A stretch of 64,000 bases of DNA from positions 1 through 64,000 of the forward strand of contig CAYURO010000020.1 in assembly GCA_964447285.1 (NCBI GenBank). The letters are read 5' to 3'. Position numbers and translations under genes: made by a program. The DNA is from CAJBNH01 sp964447285. Lineage in GTDB: Bacteria; Myxococcota_A; UBA9042. Positions 48,099 through 57,278 of the stretch are shown here, in pieces. How positions within the stretch are numbered: position 1 is the stretch's first letter; the number at the start of each line of letters is the position of its first letter. Below the pieces are notes generated by a model that made no database searches, was not told where the DNA came from, and was given only the letters and a program-made list of their open reading frames with translations.

Positions 48099-49388
48099 AT
48101 GGCCTCAGTCCACCAACGCTACCGCATCTTGTCGAAGCTCGACGCGGGCGGAATGGCGGAGATCTACCGCGGGGTGGCCATCTCGATCGAGGGCTTCGAG
48201 AAGCCCGTTGCGATCAAGCGCATCCTGCCGTCGCTGTGCCAGAACCAGAAGTTCGTCACGATGTTCCTGGACGAGGCGCGGCTGTCCATGCAGCTGAATC
48301 ACGCCAACATCGTGCAGATCTTCGACCTGGGGCAGGTGGGCGACACCTATTTCGTCGCCATGGAGATGGTCGAGGGCGCCAATCTGCGCCGCGTGATGCA
48401 GCGCTCCGTGGACATGGGACTGCACATTCCGGTGCCGATCGGCTGCTTCCTGATCATGGAGACGGCGAAGGCACTTGCGTACGCCCACGAGAAGACCGGC
48501 CCGAACGACCAGCCCTTGGGCATCGTCCACCGCGATGTGTCACCGCCGAACGTGCTGTTGTCGCGTCAGGGCGAGGTCAAACTGACCGACTTCGGCCTTG
48601 CGCGCGCCGCCACCAATGCTCAGGTCACCGATCAGGGCGTGGTCAAGGGCAAGTACGCGTACCTGTCGCCAGAAGCCGCCGACGGCAAGCCCGTCGACCC
48701 CCGCGCGGACATCTATTCGTGCGGCATCATCCTGTGGGAGTTGCTGTGTGGTCGTCGCCTGTTCGCCGGCAAGAGCGACCCGGACACCGTCGAACTGGTG
48801 CGGCAGGGCGTCATTCCCAAGCCCAGCTCGGTTCGGCCCGAGGTCGATGAGGAGCTCGAGCGGATCGTGCTGCGAGCCCTGGCCAAGAACGTCAAGCGCC
48901 GCTACCAGAGCGCCCGCGAGCTGGAGCAGGACCTCGCCGCCTATCTCTTCAAGAACAACCTGCGCGTCACCGGAAACGATCTCGCGGCCTTCCTGCGCCT
49001 GACCGCCGGCGAGGGTCAACTCGGCGAGTCCCAAGTCGATATCGGCGCGCTGCTGCGAGCGGAGCTGGACGAACTGGCGCGGGTCGGCCGCCTGGACATG
49101 ACGCTAGGGCAGGTGCCCCTGAAGCCAAGCGACCTTCACGCGCAGAGTACTTCGACGCTGGGCGTGGCCGGGCTGCTGGAGCGCTTGAACGATGTGCCGC
49201 TCGACGATCTGGCCGACGACGCCAGCATGACGGTCAGTCTGGCCGAGCGGCTCGAGGGCCTGGCGGAAGCGTCGAAGTCGGGGTCGAAGACGGTCGGCAA
49301 GCCGCAGCGGTTGCGGCGCTGGGCGTATGCGGCAGCGGCGGCAGCGGTGGTTCTGCTTGCGGCCGTGGCCGTTTGGATCAGGGGCTGA
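48099..49388 (+). CDS. membrane-anchored Ser/Thr protein kinase
   Basis: This 429-residue Hanks-type kinase has the Gly loop LDAGGMAEIYRG, VAIK, the HRDVSPPN catalytic loop, DFG (LTDFGLARA) and YLSPE (replacing APE). A C-terminal regulatory stretch (about 290-395) precedes a single C-terminal membrane helix (AYAAAAAAVVLLAAVAVW) that ends in IRG, so the kinase faces the cytoplasm. The 'DAGGMAE' loop and tail-anchor are typical of myxobacterial kinases. The envelope glycan gene at 49539 starts 150 bases downstream on the same strand. The substrate is unknown. Confidence 0.92.
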   Translation: MASVHQRYRILSKLDAGGMAEIYRGVAISIEGFEKPVAIKRILPSLCQNQKFVTMFLDEARLSMQLNHANIVQIFDLGQVGDTYFVAMEMVEGANLRRVMQRSVDMGLHIPVPIGCFLIMETAKALAYAHEKTGPNDQPLGIVHRDVSPPNVLLSRQGEVKLTDFGLARAATNAQVTDQGVVKGKYAYLSPEAADGKPVDPRADIYSCGIILWELLCGRRLFAGKSDPDTVELVRQGVIPKPSSVRPEVDEELERIVLRALAKNVKRRYQSARELEQDLAAYLFKNNLRVTGNDLAAFLRLTAGEGQLGESQVDIGALLRAELDELARVGRLDMTLGQVPLKPSDLHAQSTSTLGVAGLLERLNDVPLDDLADDASMTVSLAERLEGLAEASKSGSKTVGKPQRLRRWAYAAAAAAVVLLAAVAVWIRG

Positions 49389-49538
49389 CGAACGAGGGCT
49401 ACTGAGGGGAAGCGTTGAAGTTTTGTGGAAATCGCAAGACATCATCGAACGCTCATCGATATCGGCCGTGCGAAGTGTCCTAACGATGGGGAAACGGTTC
49501 CCGCGTCATCTCCCTTGCTGCGTGATACTGAGGTAGGC

Positions 49539-52100
49539 GTGCCGCTCGAAGCCAAGCAAGACGACCAGAGCCAGAAGACGCCGCGGACCCCGCGAGACGA
49601 CTCCTGGGTCCGCCGCACGTCCCGGTGGGTCTCGCGTGTGTGTCTCGCTCTCGCGGTTGTTGTGTCCGTGCTGTGGCAGGGCGGGGTGTCGCTGGCGGCC
49701 GTGGCGTCGGTGGGCGCCTTGGTGACCGGGGCGTGGCTGTTCGCAATCCCTGCCAAGCCGCACAAGCCGCCGCGCGTGCGATTCGCTTTGCCGTGGCTGG
49801 GGTTGGGGGCGCTGACGGCGCTGCAGGTCCTGCCCTTGCCTCGGGGCCTTGTCGCGTGGCTGCACCCGCGAGCGGTCGAGATCATCGATGCCGGTCACCG
49901 GGCCATGGGCCTCGCCTTGCCGGACTTCATGCCGATTGCCCTCGCGCCCAGCGATGCGGCCTTGCAGGCGGCGCTGTTCCTGATCGCCGGAGTGGCGGGC
50001 GCGGTCGGCTCAGTCGTGCTGATGGGCTCGGGAGGCCGAGAGTCGGTCGAGCGTCTGTCCACCGGCATCCTCGGCCTCGGGCTCCTCAGCTCGCTGTGCT
50101 GGGTCAGCGCGCACGACCCGGAGTTGACCGAACTCCTTGGCCCGACTCTGTCCGCGGGTCTTGGGAAGATCGCCTTCGTGAACCCCAACCATCAAGCAGG
50201 GTTGGCGAACATCGCGCTGGCCCTGCTGCTCGGTCGCACCGTGCGCGCGCCAACCTTGGGCCTGCAGATGGTCTACGGCATACTGGCGATGGGGCTCGGC
50301 GTGATGATTCTGGTCATCGCCTCGCGCGGCGGCATCGTGGTCCTGGGCGTCATTCTGGCCCTGACGGCCTTGATGCTGCCCCAGCCCGCGCCCGGCACCC
50401 GCCGCGACCCGCGCGAAGAGTGGCTTCAGCAGCGCCAGACCCTGGCAGCCGGTGGGCTGGTCGTGCTGCTGCTCGCAACCTTGGTCGCCCTGCCGATCTT
50501 GGAACGCGAATTCAGTCAGTCCCCGGAGCTGCACGCCGAGCCCAAGATCCAGAGCATCATGCACCTGCCCGACCTGGTCGCCGGCAGCTTTGTGCTGGGG
50601 ATGGCGCCGGGCAGCTTGCCCGTGGTCGCAGGCCAGAACCCTGAGTTTGGCCCCGTGCGCTTCGAGTTCGCTGAGAACCTGTTCGTGCAGCGGATCGTCG
50701 ACCAAGGCGTGTTTTTCGGTCCTCTCTTCCTGATCGCTTTGCTTTGGATCGGTTGGCACATGGTGCGTCGCCGCCAGGGCGTGCCTGAGGCACCGGCCCT
50801 CCTCATCGCGGTCATCGCCTTTCTGATGTCCAATCTGGTTGACTTCTCAAGTGAGATCGCCGGAGGTCTTCTGGTCGCCGTCGCGCTCGCCACGTCGCTC
50901 GAGCGCATGCTGCCGTATCCCGGGCAGATGCCGTCTCGTCCTGACCGCGCCAAACACCGCCTTCACCGACGGCTGCTCGCGACCGGTGGCCTCGGGCTTG
51001 CGACGGCGGCAGCGATGCTTCTGGTGGCTCGGCAGGGCTTGACACGGGCTGCGCCGGACCGGTTGCAGGGGCTGAAGCCTGCGGTGATGGCACAAGAGAT
51101 CGGTCATCATTACGCGCACCACCACCACGCGTTCTACCTGCTTGCCCGCGCGGCACTGCTTGAAGGGGACCACAAGACGGCCCGCGCTGCACTCAACCGT
51201 GCCGTCGCCCTGCGTCCTGACAGCCGGCACGCCCGATTGTTCCGACTGGCGTTGTTCCTTGGCGTTGGCCAGCCCCAAGCCGCCGTTGCCGACATGGTGT
51301 GGCTGCTCGACCACGGCCTCGGGGTGCCCAATGACCCAACCTTGCGCGCGTTGACGCTGTGCTCCAACTACAAGGGCGGAGATGAGGTCTTGCTGCAGGC
51401 GGTGCTGCAGAGGCCTGAGAAGAGCTTGAGTGTGGGACAGTTCCTTCAGAATCAGCGGCCAGCGCTGGTCGAGACCATCGCGCTCGCGTTGCGCAAGAAG
51501 TATCCGCAACGCCGCTTTGGAATCGAGGTCGTGCGTGGACGCATCTACGTCAAGCGCGGCAACCTCGAGCCCGCGCGGCAAATCGCGGCCCAGCTGCTGG
51601 CCGACGCGTCCACGCGGCTCGACGGCTATTCTCTGGAGGGCACGATCCAGGGACACACCGGTAAGCCTGACCTTGCCTACCACATGTTCCGCGAGGTCTG
51701 TGAGCAGACGCCCGACGACGTGGAGTCCTGCATGTTTGCGGTGCAGGCCATTCTGGCTGCGAACAAGCCTCAGGATGCCATGGACTTCCTGGTCACTGTC
51801 CAGGGGCGCATGAACGGGGGTCCGGAAAATGCCGCGTTTTACTGGGCTTCGATGGCCCGGGCGCAGCTGCAGCTCGGCAGAAACGCCGACGCGCTGGTCT
51901 CCGCGGGGTTGGCGCAGGGCCTTGCACGCGAGAAGAACAACGACGTGTCCGTGCTGTTGGCCGAGTGCAATTTGGAGATGAGCCAAGTGCGTGACGCACG
52001 CGACCTGATCGACGCCGTGCTCCGGCGCGCCCCCGCCCATCCCGGCGCGCTGTTGCTGCGGGCCAAGATCGAGCAGTCCGCGGGTCCGCTGAAGCCTTGA
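49539..52100 (+). CDS. O-antigen ligase-like membrane protein with TPR tail
   Basis: The 853 residues start at GTG 49539 with AGG (49531-49533) about five bases upstream; GTG 49425 is an alternative. About ten membrane helices cover residues 20-490. The polymerase/ligase-type loop GKIAFVNPNHQAGLANIAL and a second loop (LHAEPKIQSIMHLPDLV) resemble Wzy/WaaL enzymes that join polysaccharide units to lipid or protein acceptors. Residues 510-850 contain TPR-like repeats (AARAALNRAVALRPDSRHARLF, AQLQLGRNADALVSAGLAQG). It follows a kinase gene on the same strand. Its acceptor and donor cannot be told from the sequence. Confidence 0.82.
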   Translation: MPLEAKQDDQSQKTPRTPRDDSWVRRTSRWVSRVCLALAVVVSVLWQGGVSLAAVASVGALVTGAWLFAIPAKPHKPPRVRFALPWLGLGALTALQVLPLPRGLVAWLHPRAVEIIDAGHRAMGLALPDFMPIALAPSDAALQAALFLIAGVAGAVGSVVLMGSGGRESVERLSTGILGLGLLSSLCWVSAHDPELTELLGPTLSAGLGKIAFVNPNHQAGLANIALALLLGRTVRAPTLGLQMVYGILAMGLGVMILVIASRGGIVVLGVILALTALMLPQPAPGTRRDPREEWLQQRQTLAAGGLVVLLLATLVALPILEREFSQSPELHAEPKIQSIMHLPDLVAGSFVLGMAPGSLPVVAGQNPEFGPVRFEFAENLFVQRIVDQGVFFGPLFLIALLWIGWHMVRRRQGVPEAPALLIAVIAFLMSNLVDFSSEIAGGLLVAVALATSLERMLPYPGQMPSRPDRAKHRLHRRLLATGGLGLATAAAMLLVARQGLTRAAPDRLQGLKPAVMAQEIGHHYAHHHHAFYLLARAALLEGDHKTARAALNRAVALRPDSRHARLFRLALFLGVGQPQAAVADMVWLLDHGLGVPNDPTLRALTLCSNYKGGDEVLLQAVLQRPEKSLSVGQFLQNQRPALVETIALALRKKYPQRRFGIEVVRGRIYVKRGNLEPARQIAAQLLADASTRLDGYSLEGTIQGHTGKPDLAYHMFREVCEQTPDDVESCMFAVQAILAANKPQDAMDFLVTVQGRMNGGPENAAFYWASMARAQLQLGRNADALVSAGLAQGLAREKNNDVSVLLAECNLEMSQVRDARDLIDAVLRRAPAHPGALLLRAKIEQSAGPLKP

Positions 52101-52127
52101 AGAAGGACGCGAGGGGGGACGGCTCCG

Positions 52128-52157
52128 TTGACACCGGTGGGCGTTCGCCATTAGCTT
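52128..52157 (+). promoter_or_regulatory. candidate promoter of etfB
   Basis: TTGACA (52128-52133) is followed after 18 bases by TAGCTT (52152-52157), a perfect -35 and a TAnnnT-type -10. It lies 130 bases before the etfB ATG, downstream of the preceding gene's stop (52100). Position and sequence support an independent start for etfB-etfA and perhaps mnmE. Confidence 0.4.
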
Positions 52158-52287
52158 GCGGGCGGGCTGACGCGGCGCGTCATCGACGGGGGTCGCGGCC
52201 CATCCCGAGCAGACGATGAAAGCCTTCGCCGTGCGGTCATCGCGCGGCAGTCCAACGGCCCCAACACGGCCATAGGAGCGAGCACCG

Positions 52288-53043
52288 ATGAAGATCCTCG
52301 TGTCCGCCAAGCGCGTCAGCGATCCCAACGCCAGGCTGAGCATCAGCCGTGACGGCAAGTGGATCGAGGGCGACGTCGAGTACATCCTCAATCCCTTCTG
52401 CGAGAACGCGATCGAGTGCGCGCTGCAGCTCGCCGAGGCCCACGACGGCACGGAAACGGTCGCCGTCGGCATTGGCGACGACGAGACGGCCCGCTTCATC
52501 CGCCAAGGGGCACTGGCCCGCGGCATCGACCGGGGCATCCTCGTCGAGGCGGATGAGGCCTCGATCGACTCGGACGTCATCGCCCGCATCTATCAGGGAC
52601 TGTGCGAGCGCGAGCGCCCGGACATCCTGTTGCTGGGCAAGCAGGCCATCGACGGCGACTCCAATCAGGTGGGTCAGCTTGTGGCCGAGTACTTGGGCTG
52701 GCCGCAGGCGACGTTTGCTTCGAACGTCGAGATTCAGGGCGACGAAGTGATCGTGCAGCGCGAGGTCGATGGAGGCCTCGAGACGATCGCCCTGACCATG
52801 CCCTGCGTCATTACGGCCGACCTTCGCCTGAACGAGCCGCGCTATGCGTCGCTCGCGGGCATCATGAAGGCCAAGAAGAAGCCGTTGGACGAACTGGAGT
52901 TGGACGATCTGGACCTCGACAGCTCGGACCCCAAGGTTCGGGTGGTCGCGATGTCGACGCCGGCAGGCCGCAAGGCGGGCGTCATGGTCAAGACCGTCGA
53001 CGAGCTGGTCCACAAGCTGAAGACCGAAGCGCGCGTGGTGTGA
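52288..53043 (+). CDS. etfB: electron transfer flavoprotein beta subunit
   Basis: The 251-residue protein has MKILVSAKRVSDPNA, NPFCENAIECALQL and the ETF-beta core (GDSNQVGQLVAEYLGWPQATF). With the alpha subunit it forms a heterodimer with AMP and FAD that moves electrons from acyl-CoA and other dehydrogenases to the quinone pool through ETF:quinone oxidoreductase. The alpha gene follows 72 bases later. No acyl-CoA dehydrogenase is in the window. Confidence 0.96.
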   Translation: MKILVSAKRVSDPNARLSISRDGKWIEGDVEYILNPFCENAIECALQLAEAHDGTETVAVGIGDDETARFIRQGALARGIDRGILVEADEASIDSDVIARIYQGLCERERPDILLLGKQAIDGDSNQVGQLVAEYLGWPQATFASNVEIQGDEVIVQREVDGGLETIALTMPCVITADLRLNEPRYASLAGIMKAKKKPLDELELDDLDLDSSDPKVRVVAMSTPAGRKAGVMVKTVDELVHKLKTEARVV

Positions 53044-53115
53044 TCGGACCCGGTGCCGCCTACGTCGACAGACGGATTGGGGCCGGCATCCGAACGCATG
53101 AAAGGAGCTGAACTC

Positions 53116-54096
53116 ATGAGCAAGATCCTGGTGCTGGCCGAACATGACAAGGGCTCGGTCAAGAAGCTCACCCTGAATACGCTGCAGTTTGCCCGCCAGC
53201 TCGCCCAGAAGACGGGCGGCAGCGTCGACATCGCGGTCCTTGGCCACGGCGTCGGTCCAGTCGCAGAGGCCTTGCGCGGCTTCGGCGCGGGGACCGTCTA
53301 CGTTGCAGACCACGCCGACCTCGCCTATCCGCTGGCCGGACCGTACGCCAAGGTCCTGTCCGATCTGGCCAAGTCGACGGGAGCCAAGGTCGTCGCCGCG
53401 ACGGCTTCGTCGCTGGGCAAGGACGTGCTGCCGCGCGTGGCCGCCCGCTTGGGCGCCGGCATGGCGAGCGACGTCGTCGCGCTTGCAGACACCAAGGAAG
53501 GGACGGCCTATCGGCGACCGGTGTGGGCGGGCAGCCTGCTTGCCGACGTCGTCATCGACTCGCCCGTTCACGTCGTGTCGGTGCGCTCGTCCGCTTTCGA
53601 TGCTGCGGAGGCTGTCGGTGGCGCATCGCCCGTGCAGGCGTTTGCCGCGCAGCCCGACTTGGCCAAGGCGCGGGTCCGCTTCGTGAAATTCGACGGCGTG
53701 CAATCCACCCGCCCCGACCTGGCCGAGGCCACCGTCGTGGTGGCCGGCGGCCGTGGCCTGAAGCCCGAAAAGGGCGGTTTCGGTCTCATCGAGCCCCTGG
53801 CCGACCTGCTGGGCGGTGCCATCGGTGCCTCCCGCGCGGCCGTTGACGATGGTTACTGCCCCAACGACTACCAGATCGGCCAGACGGGCAAGGTGGTTGC
53901 GCCGCAACTGTACTTCGCCATCGCCATCTCGGGCGCCGTGCAGCACTTGGCGGGCATGAAGAACTCCAAGGTCATCGTCGCCATCAACACCCGCGAAGAC
54001 GAGCCCATCTTCAAGGTCGCCGACTACGGTCTGGTCGCGGACGCGTTCGTCGCCGTGCCGGAGCTCGTCGCGAAGCTCAAGGCGATCAAGAGCTAG
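53116..54096 (+). CDS. etfA: electron transfer flavoprotein alpha subunit
   Basis: The 326 residues include MSKILVLAEHDKGSVKK, VVVAGGRGLKPEKGGFGLIE, and the C-terminal FAD-binding signature (YQIGQTGKVVAPQLYFAIAI, SGAVQHLAGMKNSKVIVAIN). AAGGAG (53102-53107) supports ATG 53116; the frame is open back to 53053. It pairs with etfB directly upstream, and mnmE starts 17 bases after its stop. Confidence 0.96.
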   Translation: MSKILVLAEHDKGSVKKLTLNTLQFARQLAQKTGGSVDIAVLGHGVGPVAEALRGFGAGTVYVADHADLAYPLAGPYAKVLSDLAKSTGAKVVAATASSLGKDVLPRVAARLGAGMASDVVALADTKEGTAYRRPVWAGSLLADVVIDSPVHVVSVRSSAFDAAEAVGGASPVQAFAAQPDLAKARVRFVKFDGVQSTRPDLAEATVVVAGGRGLKPEKGGFGLIEPLADLLGGAIGASRAAVDDGYCPNDYQIGQTGKVVAPQLYFAIAISGAVQHLAGMKNSKVIVAINTREDEPIFKVADYGLVADAFVAVPELVAKLKAIKS

Positions 54097-54113
54097 GCGC
54101 CCCCCGGCTCCCG

Positions 54114-55484
54114 ATGAACCTGCACGACACCATCGTTGCTTTGGCCACCGCCCCCATGCCGGCGGGCGTGGCGGTCGTGCGTGTGTCGGGTTCCCTCGCG
54201 GTCTCGATCCTCAGCGCCTTGACCGGCCGCTTGCCGGTCGATTTCCCGTCCGGGCACCTGCGGTTTGGTCCACTGCGTTGGGAGGGGCGGCTGCTCGACC
54301 GGGGCTATGCCGTCGTCTTCCGCGCGCCGCGGTCGTTCACCGGCGAGGACGTCACGGAATTTCACGTGCACGGGTCGCTGGCCGTCGTCGACGCGCTGCT
54401 GGAGGCCACCTGCCGCTTGGGTGCCCGTCTTGCACAACCCGGTGAGTTCACTTATCGCGCGCTTGAACACGGCAAGCTGGACCTCGTCCAGGCGGAGGCC
54501 CTGGCGGATCTGGTCTCGGCCCGCAGCGAGACCGCCCGGCTGGCGGCGCTGGACCACATGGACGGGTTGCTGAGCCGTCGTTTGCAGGACCTGCGAGCGC
54601 CGGTGCTCGAGCTGTTGGCAGAGGTGGAGGCCCACTTGGACTTCCCGGTCGAGACCGGCGACTCGGCCCCCGACGACGTGGAGTGGACGGCTCGGGCCTT
54701 GCAGCTTGCGGATCAGGTGGCGCAGCTGCGGGCGACGGCGCGTGCCGGGCGGGTGCGACTGCACGGGGCGCGTGTGGTGCTGTACGGGGCTCCGAACGCG
54801 GGCAAGTCCACGTTATTCAACGCGTTGATCGGCATCGACCGGGCGCTGGTCGACCCCCGGCCCGGCACCACGCGAGACACGCTTGAGGTCACGACCGCCC
54901 CTGACGGCGTGTTGCTGACGTGGGTCGACACGGCGGGCGTGCACGACGCCCAGGATCCGGTCGAGCGCGAGGGAACGCGTCGCGCGCAGGCTGAGGTCGC
55001 CCACGCCGATGTCGTGTTGTGGGTTCAGGACCAGAGTTCCGCCCCGGCACCGCTGCCGTCGCCGCAGGAGCTGGCAGCAGTTGAGGCGCCGGTCGTCGTG
55101 CGGGTGCGCGCCCAAGCAGACAAGCCGACCCATGCCGCATTCTTGCAGAATGCCGAGAATTTGCTGGATGTTGTGGTGTCCGCCAGGAGTGGGCTTGGGC
55201 TCTGTGCGCTGCGGGACACCGTCGTGGCGGCGGTGCGCGGGCTGCAGGCAGAGGGGGCGGGGACGGCAGGCGTCGCCATCGCGCGGCAGCGGCACGCCTT
55301 GGCGCTGGATCAAGCACGTGAGGCGCTGCAGCGGGCTGCGGCTGCCTTGAAGTCCCGAAGTCCACTGGAGTTCGCCGCCGCCGACCTGCGCGACGCCGCG
55401 GATGCCCTGGACGAGCTGGTGGGCACCGTGCGCAGCGACGATGTGCTGGGGCAAGTGTTCTCGACGTTCTGCATCGGCAAGTAG
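54114..55484 (+). CDS. mnmE: tRNA uridine-5-carboxymethylaminomethyl modification GTPase
   Basis: This 456-residue protein has the MnmE layout: N-terminal folate-binding domain (1-120; DTIVALATAPMPAGVAVVRV), helical domain, G domain (about 215-375) and C-terminal FCIGK (catalytic Cys). G1 is GAPNAGKST (225-233), G3 DTAGV, G5 SARSGLG. The G4 base-specificity motif NKxD is replaced: the aligned position reads AQAD (333-336), keeping only the last Asp. That is unusual and could loosen guanine specificity. With MnmG it makes cmnm5U at the wobble position of some tRNAs. mnmG is not nearby. Confidence 0.95.
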   Translation: MNLHDTIVALATAPMPAGVAVVRVSGSLAVSILSALTGRLPVDFPSGHLRFGPLRWEGRLLDRGYAVVFRAPRSFTGEDVTEFHVHGSLAVVDALLEATCRLGARLAQPGEFTYRALEHGKLDLVQAEALADLVSARSETARLAALDHMDGLLSRRLQDLRAPVLELLAEVEAHLDFPVETGDSAPDDVEWTARALQLADQVAQLRATARAGRVRLHGARVVLYGAPNAGKSTLFNALIGIDRALVDPRPGTTRDTLEVTTAPDGVLLTWVDTAGVHDAQDPVEREGTRRAQAEVAHADVVLWVQDQSSAPAPLPSPQELAAVEAPVVVRVRAQADKPTHAAFLQNAENLLDVVVSARSGLGLCALRDTVVAAVRGLQAEGAGTAGVAIARQRHALALDQAREALQRAAAALKSRSPLEFAAADLRDAADALDELVGTVRSDDVLGQVFSTFCIGK

Positions 55485-55488
55485 GCGG

Positions 55489-55848
55489 TCAGAGCCAAGG
55501 GACGACGGCAACGCGGTAGCGGGCGAAGTCTCGCTCCATGCGGGCCAGATCCTCGCGGATGGCCGTCCGTTGGTCGTCGTGAACGTGCCGCCACAGGTCA
55601 TCGGCCGTGTTCGCCATCGCCTGTGCGCCCATGTTGCCGGCGGCACCCTTCAGCGTATGGGCTTGGCGCAAGATCTCGGGGGTGTCGTCGACGTCCACGG
55701 CACTTCGCAACAGCTGCAGGCGCTGGGCGGCGTCGGTCAAGAACAGCTGCAGCACGCTGCGGAACACATCTTCGTCATTCAGCATCCGCGCCATCGTACC
55801 CGGCAGGTCGAAGTCGACGTCCGCGGGCTTGGGGGATCGCTGGGTCAT
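55489..55848 (-). CDS. Hpt-domain phosphotransfer protein
   Basis: The 119-residue protein is a single four-helix Hpt domain with the phospho-His motif AHTLKGAAGNMG (H about 63). Such proteins relay phosphate between hybrid kinases and response regulators. It is the last gene of a minus-strand group (hom, thrC, 55888 gene), 40 bases after the 55888 gene, and is convergent with mnmE four bases away. No cognate kinase is adjacent; the hybrid kinase at 1390 already has its own receiver. Confidence 0.88.
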   Translation of the reverse strand: MTQRSPKPADVDFDLPGTMARMLNDEDVFRSVLQLFLTDAAQRLQLLRSAVDVDDTPEILRQAHTLKGAAGNMGAQAMANTADDLWRHVHDDQRTAIREDLARMERDFARYRVAVVPWL

Positions 55849-55887
55849 GTGCAGCCTCCGGGGAGCCAGCCCCGAGTGCGGGGGCGA

Positions 55888-56229
55888 TCAGCGCCAAAGG
55901 GTCCAGTCGGTCCGTGACAGCATCAGGGCTCGGACCGGCGGTCCTGCGGTGCCTGCCAGTACGGCATCGACATGATCCAACACAAGATTCAGCACTTCCG
56001 GGGTGGCGACGGAGTGCAGCCGCACGGATGCATCCGCCGTCTCGACCATCGCGGTGGCGCCGATGGCGCAGCCGGACAGGCAGGCAACGGGCGAGACGAC
56101 GAGCTCACGACCGGTCCGGGCGGCCCAGGCGTGTGCGGCGGCCATCATCGGGCGCAGCGGCGTGCAGGGCTGTGCGCCCTTGCCCGCCTTTCGGCAGGTT
56201 CCACACAGCTGCAGCGAGACAACCGTCAT
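55888..56229 (-). CDS. small [2Fe-2S]/DUF1636-like cysteine protein
   Basis: The 113-residue protein has two Cys pairs (QLCGTCRKAG near residues 8-17 and VACLSGCAIGATAM near 48-61). The CxxC...CxxxC spacing fits thioredoxin-fold [2Fe-2S] ferredoxins and the DUF1636 family, which I cannot separate here. The metal or electron role is inferred. Its ATG overlaps the thrC stop (ATGA, 56226-56229), so it is translated with threonine biosynthesis genes. No metal transporter or redox partner is adjacent. Confidence 0.6.
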   Translation of the reverse strand: MTVVSLQLCGTCRKAGKGAQPCTPLRPMMAAAHAWAARTGRELVVSPVACLSGCAIGATAMVETADASVRLHSVATPEVLNLVLDHVDAVLAGTAGPPVRALMLSRTDWTLWR

Positions 56230-57278
56230 CCGAACACCCCGCGCACAAGCTCTGTCAACTCTGCGCGAATGGTGCGGAATTCCGGCGCGACTGCAATCGC
56301 CCGATCGGGGTCCTTCAGGCCATGTCCGGTCAGCACGCACACAACACGCTCGTCCTTGCGGAACGGTTCCAGCTGGTTGCGCTGCAGGATGCCGGCGAAC
56401 GAGGCGGCCGACGCGGGCTCGCAGAACACGCCTTCGACCCGCGCAAGCAGCTGCCAAGCGGCCAGGATCTGGTCGTCCGTCACGGCTTCGATGCGCCCAC
56501 CCGACTCGTCACGCGCCGCCAACGCCTGCTTCCAACTGGCCGGGTTGCCGATGCGGATGGCCGTGGCCACCGTCTCGGGGTGCTCGACGGGATGGCCCAA
56601 CACGATGGGCGCGCTGCCGGCAGCTTGAAATCCTTGCATCTTGGGTAGTTGCGTGCTGCGGCCGGCCTGCAGATAGCGCTGGAACCCGAGCCAGTACGCC
56701 GTGATGTTGCCGGCGTTGCCGACGGGGATCGCCAGATGGTCGGGGGCGTCGCCCAGTTCGTCGCAGATCTCGAACGCGGCGGTCGTCTGGCCCTCGATAC
56801 GAAACGGATTCACGGAGTTCACCAGCTCGATCGGGTATTGCTGGCTCAGTTGCCGTGCCAGCTCCAGGGCCTCGTCGAAATTGCCGTCGACCGCCAGAAC
56901 CTCAGCGCCGTGGATGATCGCTTGGCTCAATTTCCCCAGCGCGACCTTGCCCTTGGGCAGCAGCACCACGGCCCGCATGCCCGCCCGCGCCGCATAGGCC
57001 GCCGCCGACGCCGACGTGTTGCCGGTCGATGCGCACAGCACCGCCTTGGCCCCTTGCTCGGCGGCCTTCGAGATGGCCATCGTCATGCCGCGATCCTTGA
57101 AGGATCCCGTGGGGTTCAGCCCCTCGAACTTCACCCATACCTGCGCGGCGATGCCCAACTGGGCGCACAGGCGGGGGATCGGCAGCAGCGGCGTGTCGCC
57201 CTCGTGCAGCGTGATGATCGGCGTGCGGTCGGTGACGGGAAGGAACTCTCGGTACTTGCGCAACAATCCCTGGTTCAT
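56226..57278 (-). CDS. thrC: threonine synthase
   Basis: The 350-residue fold-type II PLP enzyme has the Schiff-base Lys in NPTGSFKDRGMTMAI and the phosphate-binding GNAGN. It converts O-phosphohomoserine to threonine. The start overlaps the hom stop (57275-57278) and the stop overlaps the next ATG, so hom-thrC and the 55888 gene form one translational unit. thrB (homoserine kinase) is not present. Confidence 0.94.
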   Translation of the reverse strand: MNQGLLRKYREFLPVTDRTPIITLHEGDTPLLPIPRLCAQLGIAAQVWVKFEGLNPTGSFKDRGMTMAISKAAEQGAKAVLCASTGNTSASAAAYAARAGMRAVVLLPKGKVALGKLSQAIIHGAEVLAVDGNFDEALELARQLSQQYPIELVNSVNPFRIEGQTTAAFEICDELGDAPDHLAIPVGNAGNITAYWLGFQRYLQAGRSTQLPKMQGFQAAGSAPIVLGHPVEHPETVATAIRIGNPASWKQALAARDESGGRIEAVTDDQILAAWQLLARVEGVFCEPASAASFAGILQRNQLEPFRKDERVVCVLTGHGLKDPDRAIAVAPEFRTIRAELTELVRGVFG

